From the NCBI GenBank assembly GCA_016169945.1, contig JADLSH010000236.1, positions 3,582,001 through 3,646,000 of the forward strand: DNA of 64,000 bases, given 5' to 3'. This DNA is from Trachythela sp. YZ-2020 (Eukaryota > Cnidaria > Anthozoa > Malacalcyonacea > Clavulariidae). The notes below the pieces were generated by a model, which worked only from the letters and a program-made list of their open reading frames with translations, did no database searches and was not told the origin of the DNA. Positions 10,691 through 20,921 of the stretch are shown here, piece after piece (within the stretch, counting starts at the first letter, position 1; the number at the start of each line of letters is the position of its first letter). A program made the position numbers and the translations under genes.

Positions 10691-11155
10691 TCGCACCCCC
10701 CTGCAAATCTCAACGGTAGAGGAGGCCAGGTGGCCAAGCTGCCGATGTGTCCATTTTCGGCAGTGAGGCATTGCTCTGGGTACGAGATTGGGTCGTTGTC
10801 AGTTCAATAGAGTGGGGATTTTGATTTCTATTGTTGCTGGCGAATTTTCTTGGAGAATGAAGCAATTTATGAGGAAGAATATTCGTATTGGCATGTTTGT
10901 CTCGACGGATCCGGGGCTGCGAATAATCAGCCTTTCCCAAGTATTCGGCGTGGGCCGCAGGCATCAAGCAAAAATTTTCGATGAATTAATAGCTCAACAA
11001 AGTAAGGATAAAAGGAGAACACAAACAACAAGTTAGGCAAGTAAATTTTATTTAAAATATATATTTTCATCACATATCTTTACCATAATACAATCTTTAT
11101 ATAGTATACTATAAATACAACTCTACCCAAGATTGGGCCGCCTGTGGTTAAATGA

Positions 11156-11352
11156 ACAATAATATACAATTACTTTATGGTTTCCGTGTTTGGATGGCCT
11201 GATCCAAACACGCGGGAATGTTGCGAGAGTTAAGAAAAGCGCGCGAAATCTCGAGCCGAAGGCGAGTGATTTTGCGAGCTTTTCTTAACTCGAGCAACAT
11301 TCCCAAGTGTTTGGATCAGGCCATCCAAACACGGAAACCATAAAGTAATTGT
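11156..11352. mobile_element. Near-palindromic MITE
   Basis: The left half ACAATTACTTTATGGTTTCC continues with GTGTTTGGATGGCCTGATCC. It is mirrored by GGATCAGGCCATCCAAACAC and a reversed end with CCATAAAGTAATTG. The outer arms are nearly identical. The interior AAAGCGCGCGAAATCTCGAG is itself palindromic. A further partial copy of the GTGTTTGGATGGCCTGATCC word lies at about 11382-11412, in a neighbouring unit at 11350-11460 bounded by TTTTATAAAATAAC and GTTATTTTATAAC. Confidence 0.65.
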
Positions 11353-11460
11353 TTTATAAAATAACAACAACACGATAGTCTTCCGTGTTTGGATGGCCTG
11401 ATCCAAACACGGGTTTCGACCAATCAGAGCACGCGTTATATACATGTTATTTTATAACAA

Positions 11461-12285
11461 GATATATAAAACGCTCCAAAGTCAAGGTCTCAATTTGGTC
11501 AACAGTGTTGTAATGCAGTATTGCAGTAGTACCGAATGCAGTGTGAAACATAGTGTGAACCCATCTGTTCGTGTACTAAAATATGGTTAAATGGCAAAAA
11601 AAAGCAACAAACCTGTGACTTCTCAGCACTTGCCTACGTTATATATTATACAGTGGATATTGAACGCCTCGACAAATTCCCACCCCCGGGACGAACCCGG
11701 ACCCTGGGAACAGGTGTACAATGGCCGACAAATGCCCGGATGGAATTGATCAAGACATCAGTTCAATCCATAGCTTCGGCATAGAAATCAATGGGAGTAT
11801 GCGTGGGCGTACTCGGACAAACAAACCGCGATCCTTAATAAAAATATATCGCCGGAGTTTGCGTTTTTCCCCAGTTTTTTTGTCTCACCCCATGAAGGAT
11901 AACACAAACTTACAAATTTTTGTGCTGAGTTTGCGAAATTTTTTAAAATGCATTTGCGAGAGTACAAAGTATAAACGGGTATACGCGCTGTATGGCTGCA
12001 CTATAGTTAGCTTTTATCTTTAACAGGAATAGTATGCAAAGCTACAGATTCTAAAAATATGATATAAATCCATGCACTTATGTCTAAGGAACAAACCTCT
12101 TGTCATTGCGTGGTTAATCAAGAAAGGAAATGCGTATATGGGAGCGTCAGATTAGCTTGTTGCGCAAACGTTCTAGTGGCTATATAATAGCATAAATAAT
12201 ATCTAGTGTTCAGAAATTCAGAATTGCTAACTGTAAGTGTATCTTAAACTGAAATTGTGATTTATTTCAATTTTTTCTCTACAAT
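11461..12285. other. No gene recognised
   Basis: AT-rich sequence. The frame at 11721-12023 has no recognisable domain. Confidence 0.35.
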
Positions 12286-12717
12286 ATGGATATTAATCTC
12301 GAGGAAAAATTTAAAACTATGAAAATGCCAGAGTAAAAGAAATATCTGCAAGATCGTGGCGTTAGTGTGAACAGCCAACTAAAGCCAGGGTTAGTCGCTA
12401 TTGCGTGCGCTGTGGAAAGCATGAAACTGCCCCTGATAAATCGAATAACTATCGAGCAAGAGAAGCAAAATTTGATGCGACGGTTGTTTATCCACGGTTG
12501 CCAGTTAGCCGACCCATTTACGACGAAAGTGGAAAATGATTTTCAGAACTCTCCTCCTTTTGGTCTTTTTGACATCTTTAACCACCTTATATACCATTCT
12601 TCTGAATATGACGAGCAAGGTTTAGCGGCATATAAAGCATACGAAGATTACCGTCTCTTTCGCGAAGGGCATGTGGAATCCTTACAAACCTGTTATCAGA
12701 AGGAAACTGTTTTGTAA
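12286..12717 (+). pseudogene. SAP-like plus YqaJ/SWIM-element-type ORF remnant
   Basis: From the ATG at 12286 the frame has an in-frame TAA after 16 codons and then stays open to 12717. Around the stop it reads KYLQDRGVSVNSQLKPGLVA, which resembles a SAP-type helix-turn-helix. The C-terminal part contains GLFDIFNHLIYHSSEY and AAYKAYEDYRLFREGHVESL. That style of sequence is familiar to me from multicopy invertebrate ORFs that carry SWIM zinc fingers and YqaJ-like nuclease domains. Those catalytic parts are not present here. It is best read as a truncated remnant with a nonsense mutation; family call is tentative. Confidence 0.45.
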
Positions 12718-13412
12718 TTTCTTTATCACTGATGCATCCACTGTATAATTTTGATACAAAATTGATATGGAGCACGGATGAAATGGAAATAAACAACTTA
12801 AATGTATTTCGTGCTTTGTAGGAACTATAAGTCCGTCGCTGACTTGACAAAAGAGAAGGCTTTTGTATGCAAAATTCTGTGCAGTCTATAATGGCTCGTA
12901 GGTACGGATCATTTGCAAATGTTGATGGCCTAACTAACCCTTTCATCTCATCGAGAGTTGAAAATGGAAGAAATACTTTCAATTCTTTTGACATAAATTG
13001 AACCCAAGTATTAAATAGACTAGCTACTACCAGTGCTCGTCGCTATACCAAACAAATCAGACAACATGGTCAAAGAAACGTTTCTTCTTAGGTTCACCAA
13101 CATGAAAATGAGTTGATCGTAAATACTTAGCTTGGCTCAGCTACATTGTGTCTGTAAAAAAATGTATATAATACATTATAAATTTGTAATCCTCGCATTC
13201 TTTTGTCCTGCCGAAAAGTTAACATCAAATAATCAAATATTACCTTCGATTTTATATCATGATTCATGTCCATCTTTAAGTTTTGGTGTCTTCTTTTTGC
13301 CTTTCCATTTAGTAAGATTAGTGGCCTTTTTATTTACAAATGTATTCAGCATAGAAATACAGTCGCGTGACAGTCCTATTAAAAGATGGTTAAATCATTA
13401 ATAATATATATA
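12718..13412. other. No gene recognised
   Basis: The frames at 12587-12994 (-) and 13132-13401 (+) show no domain signature. Composition is AT-rich. Confidence 0.35.
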
Positions 13413-13559
13413 TATAGATTTTCGCTTACCTCAAAACTTGTCTGCAACAGCTAGCTGTTTCATCTGTAAAAGAATCATCAGGCAGAAAACTGCCTGATGA
13501 TTCTTTTACAGATGAAACAGCCTGTTGCAGACAAGTTTTGAGGTAAGCGAAAATCTATA
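13413..13559. mobile_element. Near-perfect 147-bp hairpin
   Basis: Two arms of about 70 bp pair almost perfectly. They run from TATAGATTTTCGCTTACCTC, TCAAAACTTGTCTGCAACAG and CTGTTTCATCTGTAAAAGAA to the loop at about 13485-13488. The only visible asymmetry is a few extra bases (CTAG on the left, C on the right). The adjacent 13560-13622 is the reverse-oriented dispersed word set also seen at 6226-6295 and 32268-32345. It is likely a recent MITE-type foldback. Confidence 0.7.
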
Positions 13560-13622
13560 ATTTGCTCTAACTATATGTTGTCGAGCACTCTTTGCGTTTC
13601 GTAGACCTAAACCTACATGTAT
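13560..13622 (-). repeat. Dispersed element end adjoining the hairpin
   Basis: The reverse complement contains TCTACGAAACGCAAAGAGTG, CTCGACAACATATAG and AGAGCAAATTATAG. These match the copies at 6226-6295 and 32268-32345. Confidence 0.55.
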
Positions 13623-13634
13623 ATATATGTAATA

Positions 13635-13733
13635 TATACAAACCGCACAAGAGGTCTTTATCAGATTTAAAACATCGAGGCGCAGCCGAGTGTTTTAGAT
13701 CTGATAAAGGCCGAACTGTAAGGTTTGTATATG
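13635..13733. mobile_element. Short palindromic MITE
   Basis: The ends ACAAACC and GGTTTGT flank TCTTTATCAGATTTAAAACA and an inverted TGTTTTAGATCTGATAAAGG, around a GAGGCGCAGCCGAG core. This is a small foldback of a style frequent in cnidarian genomes. Confidence 0.5.
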
Positions 13734-14171
13734 ACTTCTAAAATGACTCGTTTTGTACGCTCACTGGCGTTGGAATTTTGAAGATTGATGTTGTCTACGC
13801 TGTAAAAATTGAAGGAGAAAATTTGAGCAAGTCTATATCAAATATATAGATCCGCTACGGGTCATGAGTTTCCTTTGTATTTTGCCTATGAATAATTAAT
13901 GAATTTTAGAAATATATATATATTATTAATGATCATATTCGTCTATATATTCGTCATTCGTCTAAGACATTTCCGTCGGGGCTGGTACATGCAGTATACC
14001 TGTATAATGATAACTGTTGCGGAAAACGTTAGCCAAGAACTGAACAATTTTTTTCTTAACTTTCTATTATCTTGTAGATCTTCGTTTGTGAATGTCTCTA
14101 AATGTTTTGGCCTGTAACGCTAGTCTGCCAAAACAAATTTGAGCAAGTACAAATAAATAACTAAATGAAAA

Positions 14172-14262
14172 TGTTGAAGCATAGTCTTTTATCGACAGTG
14201 TTTGAAGTAGCTTCCCTTGCTTCGGTTATGTGAGACAGTCAATGGATAACATAGCAATATTT
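14172..14262 (+). repeat. Inverted copy of satellite-flanking sequence
   Basis: The words GTCTTTTATCGACAGTGTTT, GCTTCGGTTATGTGAGACAG and TCAATGGATAACATAG occur inverted at about 18297-18377 and 21077-21166. The satellite domain is therefore bracketed by related sequences in opposite orientation. Confidence 0.6.
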
Positions 14263-14572
14263 ATGACCAGCAGAAATATAGCTTTCTAAAACGAGACGAT
14301 CTTAAGGTTTAATCGCCATAGCTAAGGTCTTATAGAGAAAAACAAATATCTCTTACGAAAAAATCCTATAGAAATTCCTATCGAAATTCCTGTATAATCG
14401 TTTTAATCAAGGTGAAGGAAAACGAGAAAACAAATAGAGAACAAGTTTTATTACAGATAAAAATGTGGCAAATATAACAATTTTTTTACAACTAATATAC
14501 TAATCCTGATTTCAAAACTAAGTTTGTCTAATGTGAAAGCTCCTTATCTGATAGCTCCAAATCGAGCGAACT

Positions 14573-14905
14573 TAGCTTCGAGCCGAGCTCTAAGATGTAA
14601 GGATAGGCCCGAGCCGAGCTCTAAGATGTAAGGATAGACCCGAGCCGAGCTCTAAGATGTAAGGATAGACCCGAGCCGAACTCTAAGATGTAAGGATAGG
14701 CTCGAGCCGAGCTCTAAGATGTAAGGATAGGCCCGAGCCGAGCTCTAAGATGTAAGGATAGGCCCGAGCCGAACTCTAAGATGTAAGGATAGGCTCGAGC
14801 CGAGCTCTAAGATGTAAGGATAGGCTCGAGCCGAGCTCTAAGATGTAAGGATAGGTCCGAGTCAAACTCCAAGATGTAAGGATAGGCCCGAACCGAGCTC
14901 TAAGA
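14573..14905. repeat. 31-bp tandem repeat, about 10 units
   Basis: The unit contains GAGCCGAGCTCTAAGATGTA followed by AGGATAGGCCC. Units differ at a few positions (GGCCC/GACCC/GGCTC). Period checked by the spacing of GAGCTCTAAG words (14585, 14616). Confidence 0.9.
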
Positions 14906-15087
14906 TGTATAGACTATAGACTATAGACTATAGACTATAGACTATAGACTATAGACTATAGACTATAGACTATAGACTATAGACTATAGACTATAGACTA
15001 TAGACTATAGACTATAGACTATAGACTATAGACTATAGACTATAGACTATAGACTATAGACTATAGACTATAGACTATAGACTATAG
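14906..15087. repeat. 7-bp satellite (ACTATAG)n
   Basis: About 25 near-perfect copies of the 7-bp unit. Each unit carries the 6-bp palindrome CTATAG. Confidence 0.95.
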
Positions 15088-15425
15088 TCCATGACTATCA
15101 TAAACTTCATAGCTTATTACCAATCGGAAACTAGAATATGTTAGACAAAAGAAAACAAGAGCTAATACTCAAAGGATATATAATTTCTCTTGTAAAACTG
15201 AACGTTCTAAACATAGTACATTGGTTTATTCTATAGAATGACCTTTTTTATTTAATAAATAACGATATAAATAGATAGAATGGGTATAGATTAGTAAGTT
15301 TTTATATATTTAATGGACGATATAGATAGATAAAATAGATATAGATTAGTAAGTTTTTTACATTTGTATTGTAAACACATTTTAAATTAGCGTAACTGCT
15401 ACTAAATGTGTCAATAAACCATTAC
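15088..15425. repeat. Unique-sequence spacer, copy 1 (duplicated at 20346-20695)
   Basis: About 340 bp between the 7-bp array and the 13-bp array. A near-identical copy occupies the same position in the second module at 20346-20695. It ends with AATGTGTCAATAAACCATTA and short CCATTA repeats, which resembles the 3' end of a LINE on the plus strand. No coding sequence was recognised. Confidence 0.7.
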
Positions 15426-18130
15426 CATACTATGACTATAGTCTATGACTATAGTCTATGACTATAGTCTATGACTATAGTCTATGACTATAGTCTATGA
15501 CTATAGTCTATGACTATAGTCTATGACTATAGTCTATGACTATAGTCTATGACTATAGTCTATGACTATAGTCTATGACTATAGTCTATGACTATAGTCT
15601 ATGACTATAGTCTATGACTATAGTCTATGACTATAGTCTATGACTATAGTCTATGACTATAGTCTATGACTATAGTCTATGACTATAGTCTATGACTATA
15701 GTCTATGACTATAGTCTATGACTATAGTCTATGACTATAGTCTATGACTATAGTCTATGACTATAGTCTATGACTATAGTCTATGACTATAGTCTATGAC
15801 TATAGTCTATGACTATAGTCTGTGACTATAGTCTATGACTATAGTCTATGACTATAGTCTATGACTATAGTCTGTGACTATCGTCTATGACTATAGTCTA
15901 TGACTATAGTCTATGACTATAGTCTGTGACTATAGTCTATGACTATAGTCTATGACTATAGTCTATGACTATAGTCTATGACTATAGTCTATGACTATAG
16001 TCTATGACTATAGTCTATGACTATAGTCTATGACTATAGTCTATGACTATAGTCTATGACTATAGTCTATGACTATAGTCTATGACTATAGTCTATGACT
16101 ATAGTCTATGACTATAGTCTATGACTATAGTCTATGACTATAGTCTGTGACTATAGTCTATGACTATAGTCTATGACTATAGTCTATGACTATAGTCTAT
16201 GACTATAGTCTATGACTATAGTCTATGACTATAGTCTATGACTATAGTCTATGACTATAGTCTATGACTATAGTCTATGACTATAGTCTATGACTATAGT
16301 CTATGACTATAGTCTATGACTATAGTCTATGACTATAGTCTATGACTATAGTCTATGACTATAGTCTATGACTATAGTCTATGACTATAGTCTATGACTA
16401 TAGTCTATGACTATAGTCTATGACTATAGTCTATGACTATAGTCTATGACTATAGTCTATGACTATAGTCTATGACTATAGTCTATGACTATAGTCTATG
16501 ACTATAGTCTATGACTATAGTCTATGACTATAGTCTATGACTATAGTCTATGACTATAGTCTATGACTATAGTCTATGACTATAGTCTATGACTATAGTC
16601 TATGACTATAGTCTATGACTATAGTCTATGACTATAGTCTATGACTATAGTCTATGACTATAGTCTATGACTATAGTCTATAGTCTATGACTATAGTCTA
16701 TGACTATAGTCTATGACTATAGTCTATGACTATAGTCTATGACTATAGTCTATGACTATAGTCTATGACTATAGTCTATGACTATAGTCTATGACTATAG
16801 TCTATGACTATAGTCTATGACTATAGTCTATGACTATAGTCTATGACTATAGTCTATGACTATAGTCTATGACTATAGTCTATGACTATAGTCTATGAGT
16901 ATAGTCTGTGACTATAGTCTATGACTATGACTATGACTATGACTATGACTATTACTATAGTATATGACAATAGTCTGTGACTATAGTCTATGACTATAGT
17001 CTATGACTATAGTCTATGACTATAGTCTATGACTATAAGTTATGACTATAGTCTATGACTATAGTCTATGACTATAGTCTATGACTATAGTCTATGACTA
17101 TAGTCTATGACTATAGTCTATGACTATAGTCTATGACTATAGTCTATGACTATAGTCTATGACTATAGTCTATGACTATAGTATGACTATAGTATGACTA
17201 TAGTATGACTATAGTCTGACTATAGTCTATGACTATAGTCTATGACTATAGTCTATGACTATAGTCTATGACTATAGTCTATGACTATAGTCTATGACTA
17301 TAGTCTATGACTATAGTCTATGACTATAGTCTATGACTATAGTCTATGACTATAGTCTATGACTATAGTCTATGACTATAGTCTATGACTATAGTCTATG
17401 ACTATAGTCTATGACTATAGTCTATGACTATAGTCTATGACTATAGTCTATGACTATAGTCTATGACTATAGTCTATGACTATAGTCTATGACTATAGTC
17501 TATGACTATAGTCTATGACTATAGTCTATGACTATAGTCTATGACTATAGTCTATGACTATAGTCTATGACTATAGTCTATGACTATAGTCTATAGTCTA
17601 TGACTATAGTCTGTGACTATAGTCTATGACTATAGTCTATGACTATAGTCTATGACTATAGTCTATGACTATAGTCTATGACTATAGTCTATGACTATAG
17701 TCTATGACTATAGTCTATGACTATAGTCTATGACTATAGTCTATGACTATAGTCTATGACTATAGTCTATGACTATAGTCTATGACTATAGTCTATGACT
17801 ATAGTCTATGACTATAGTCTATGACTATAGTCTATGACTATAGTCTATGACTATAGTCTATGACTATAGTCTATGACTATAGTCTATGACTATAGTCTAT
17901 GACTATAGTCTATGACTATAGTCTATGACTATAGTCTATGACTATAGTCTATGACTATAGTCTATGACTATAGTCTATGACTATAGTCTATGACTATAGT
18001 CTATGACTATAGTCTATGACTATAGTCTATGACTATAGTCTATGACTATAGTCTATGACTATAGTCTATGACTATAGTCTATGACTATAGTCTATGACTA
18101 TAGTCTATGACTATAGTCTATGACTATAGT
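15426..18130. repeat. 13-bp satellite (GTCTATGACTATA)n, about 2.7 kb
   Basis: Roughly 200 head-to-tail 13-bp units. Each contains the perfect 10-bp palindrome GACTATAGTC plus a TAT spacer. Most units are identical; variants such as GTCTGTGACTATA and units shortened to GTATGACTATA are clustered (for example 16905-16975 and 17180-17225). Homogeneity indicates recent amplification or ongoing homogenisation. Confidence 0.95.
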
Positions 18131-19070
18131 CTATAACTAGAACTATGACTATAGTTAGAATTGTGTTTACATACAATGTTTGTATATGCTCGTAAATCTC
18201 GCTTAAAAATCACTGCTTTTCATCCTCTGCTACATCTAAAACGCTTGAAACTTTGTAAGGTTTAAATTCCTTTAACATTAGCTTGGCAAACATATATTTC
18301 TATGTTATCCATTGACTGTCTCACATAACCGAAGCAAGGAAGCTACTTCAAACACTGTCGATAAAAGACTATGCTTAGATCAAATGTTTGGAAAATTTTG
18401 TAGTGACGCTAACATGGGACGCTAATTAAAAGCGATTACTTTTGTGATAAAAATGCTTAAACGACTTTCATGCCCAGGCTCGCCTTGAGTGACGTCATGT
18501 GTGCGCACCCTTCGCTCATCCTGAATTTTAATGAACGCACCCGAACGCACCCGAACGCACCCCCAAAAATAAGGGTTGATCGGCCTGTATAATACTACTC
18601 ATCTGCGCTGTATGTTCCAGTGTTCCCGAGAGTTTTGGAGTGAAACCTTTCTGAGTGTTTTGTTCCATGTATTTGTTTTCCGCGAGAAATTGAAATGTTT
18701 TATTACGAAGACATGATGTAAAAACTTTGAGAGGAATGGAGTCAAGAGTAATTGGCCAAAAGTTTGCTGGTTCGTTTGTTTCTCCTTTCTTGTGTAGTAA
18801 TAATGTACACGCTTTCTTCCATTCAGATGGGACAACACCGCAGGACCAAGCCGCATGGATAGTTATCTCAGTTAAGTAGGAACGTAAATATGCATACACA
18901 TACGCACATACGCACACATACGTACACACATTCAAAGTCAGGTGAAAATAATAATAATAATAATAGTAATAATGATTAATGTGTTTAATATTTATAACGT
19001 AAGGCAAGTTATGTTTGTACAAACATTTTCCTACAATGTTTAAGTTAGCCGTTTGGGTTTTAAGCATATC
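18131..19070. repeat. Module block, copy 1 (duplicated at 20922-21863)
   Basis: Block of about 940 bp nearly identical to 20922-21863. It begins at TATAACTAGAACTATGACTA, includes the dispersed repeat related to 844-1016, the sequence inverted at 14172-14262, a short GAACGCACCC tandem repeat (18531-18562), the RT fragment listed separately, and (CACATACG)n and (AATAAT)n runs. It ends at GGGTTTTAAGCATATC. Confidence 0.9.
18528..18881 (-). pseudogene. Non-LTR reverse transcriptase fragment, copy 1
   Basis: The frame reads VVPSEWKKACTLLLHKKGET, then PITLDSIPLKVFTSCLRNK and QKGFTPKLSGTLEHTAQM. This is the N-terminal finger/palm part of a non-LTR reverse transcriptase, before the YxDD box. The QKGF and SGTLEHTAQ words remind me of R2/NeSL-like elements, but the clade call is uncertain. 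It begins in simple-sequence DNA and stops short of the catalytic core, so it is a dead fragment carried by the duplicated block. Confidence 0.7.
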
Positions 19071-19391
19071 TTTATCTTCCTTATCTTTATCTTCCTTATC
19101 TTTATCTTCCTTATCTTTATCTTCCTTATCTTTATCTTCCTTATCTTTATCTTCCTTATCTTTATCTTCCTTATCTCTATCTTCCTTATCTTTATCTTCT
19201 TTATCTTCCTAACTTTATCTTCCTTATCTTTATCTTCCTTATCTTTATCTTCTTTATCTTCCTTATCTTTATCTTCCTTATCTTTATATTCCTTATCTTT
19301 ATCTTCCTTATCTTTATCTTCTTTATCTTCCTAACTTTATCTTCCTTATCTTTATCTTCCTTATCTTTATCTTCCTTTTCTTTATCTTCCT
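19069..19391. repeat. 15-bp tandem repeat (ATCTTTATCTTCCTT)n
   Basis: About 20 units of a pyrimidine-rich 15-mer follow copy 1 of the block, with a few shortened or substituted units. It is absent after copy 2. Open frames reading SLSSL or FLIFI across it are artefacts of the repeat. Confidence 0.95.
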
Positions 19392-19655
19392 AGTCTATGA
19401 CTATAGACTATAGTCATAGACTATAGTCATAGACTATAGACATAGTCAAGGATTATAGTCATAGACTATAGTCTATAGTCATAGACTATAGTCATAGTTA
19501 TAGACTATAGTCTATGACTATGACTATAGTCTATGACTATAGTCTATAACTATGACTATAGTCTATGACTATAGACTATAGACTATAGACTATAGACTAT
19601 AGACTATAGACTATAGACTATAGACTATAGACTATAGACTATAGACTATAGACTA
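19392..19655. repeat. Mixed satellite junction, then 7-bp (ACTATAG)n
   Basis: A scrambled mixture of GACTATAGTC-type words in both orientations (19392-19565) passes into a clean 7-bp array. This looks like a junction formed by recombination between satellite types. Confidence 0.85.
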
Positions 19656-19872
19656 TATACTCTAGACTCTAGACTCTAGACTCTAGACTCTAGACTCTAG
19701 ACTCTAGACTCTAGACTCTAGACTCTAGACTATAGACTCTAGACTCTAGACTCTAGACTCTAGACTCTAGACTCTAGACTCTAGACTCTAGACTCTAGAC
19801 TCTAGACTCTAGACTCTAGACTCTAGACTCTAGACTCTAGACTCTAGACTCTAGACTCTAGACTCTATATAC
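19656..19872. repeat. 7-bp satellite variant (TAGACTC)n
   Basis: About 30 units differ from the neighbouring (TAGACTA)n by a single A-to-C change, giving repeated TCTAGA palindromes instead of CTATAG. Bounded on both sides by the parental type. Confidence 0.95.
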
Positions 19873-20345
19873 TATAGACTCTAGACTCTAGACTATAGAC
19901 TATAGACTATAGACTATAGACTATAGACTATAGACTATAGACTATAGACTATAGACTATAGACTATAGACTATAGACTATAGACTATAGACTATAGACTA
20001 TAGACTATAGACTATAGACTATAGACTATAGACTATAGACTATAGACTATAGACTATAGACTATAGACTATAGACTATAGACTATAGACTATAGACTATA
20101 GACTATAGACTATAGACTATAGACTCTAGACTATAGACTCTAGACTATAGACTATAGACTATAGACTATAGACTATAGACTATAGACTATAGACTATAGA
20201 CTATAGACTATAGACTATAGACTATAGACTATAGACTATAGACTATAGACTATAGACTATAGACTATAGACTATAGACTATAGACTATAGACTATAGACT
20301 ATAGACTATAGACTATAGACTATAGACTATAGACTATAGACTATA
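19873..20345. repeat. 7-bp satellite (ACTATAG)n
   Basis: About 65 units, with two scattered ACTCTAG units near 20125-20145. Confidence 0.95.
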
Positions 20346-20695
20346 ATCCATGACTATCATAAACTTCATAGCTTATTACCAATGAAACTAGAATATGTTA
20401 GACAAAAGAAAACAAGAGCTAATACTCAAAGGATATATAATTTCTCTTGTAAAACTGAACGTTCTAAACATAGTACATTGGTTTATTCTATAGAATGACC
20501 TTTTTTATTTAATAAATAACGATATAAATAGATAGAATGGGTATAGATTAGTAAGTTTTCATATATTTAATGGACGATATAGATAGATAAAATAGATATA
20601 GATTAGTAAGTTTTTTACATTTGTATTGTAAACACATTTTAAATTAGCGTAACTGCTACTAAATGTGTCAATAAACCATTACCATTACCATACTA
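20346..20695. repeat. Unique-sequence spacer, copy 2
   Basis: Near-identical to 15088-15425, with small differences (a few bases lost after TTACCAAT, one extra CCATTA unit at the end). Confidence 0.85.
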
Positions 20696-20921
20696 TAGTC
20701 TATGACTATAGTCTATGACTATAGTCTATGACTATAGTCTATGACTATAGTCTATGACTATAGTCTATGACTATAGTCTATGACTATAGTCTATGACTAT
20801 AGTCTATGACTATAGTCTATGACTATAGTCTATGACTATAGTCTATGACTATAGTCTATGACTATAGTCTATGACTATAGTCTATGACTATAGTCTATGA
20901 CTATAGTCTATGACTATAGTC
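20696..20921. repeat. 13-bp satellite, short second array
   Basis: About 17 units of the same 13-mer as 15426-18130. The two modules therefore differ mainly in array length. Confidence 0.95.

Larger units (their letters stand above)
9508..11146. mobile_element. Foldback element with about 0.45-0.5 kb arms, CACAGGCGGCCCAATCTTGG ends
   Basis: The left arm (about 9508-10010) is repeated inverted at about 10695-11146. The outer ends are CACAGGCGGCCCAATCTTGG and its complement. The arms share a frame reading NIRIGMFVSTD, but it is broken and unlike any transposase I know. The centre is filled by three SINE segments in alternating orientation. Flanks GTTAAT (left) and GTTAAA (right) may be an imperfect target duplication. 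Confidence 0.6.

Noticed and set aside
14573..18130. CRISPR array
   Set aside because: Repeats are directly tandem with no unique spacers, and the DNA is eukaryotic.
19015..19334. SLSSL- and FLIFI-repeat proteins
   Set aside because: Artefacts of the 15-bp tandem repeat; two frames of one array.
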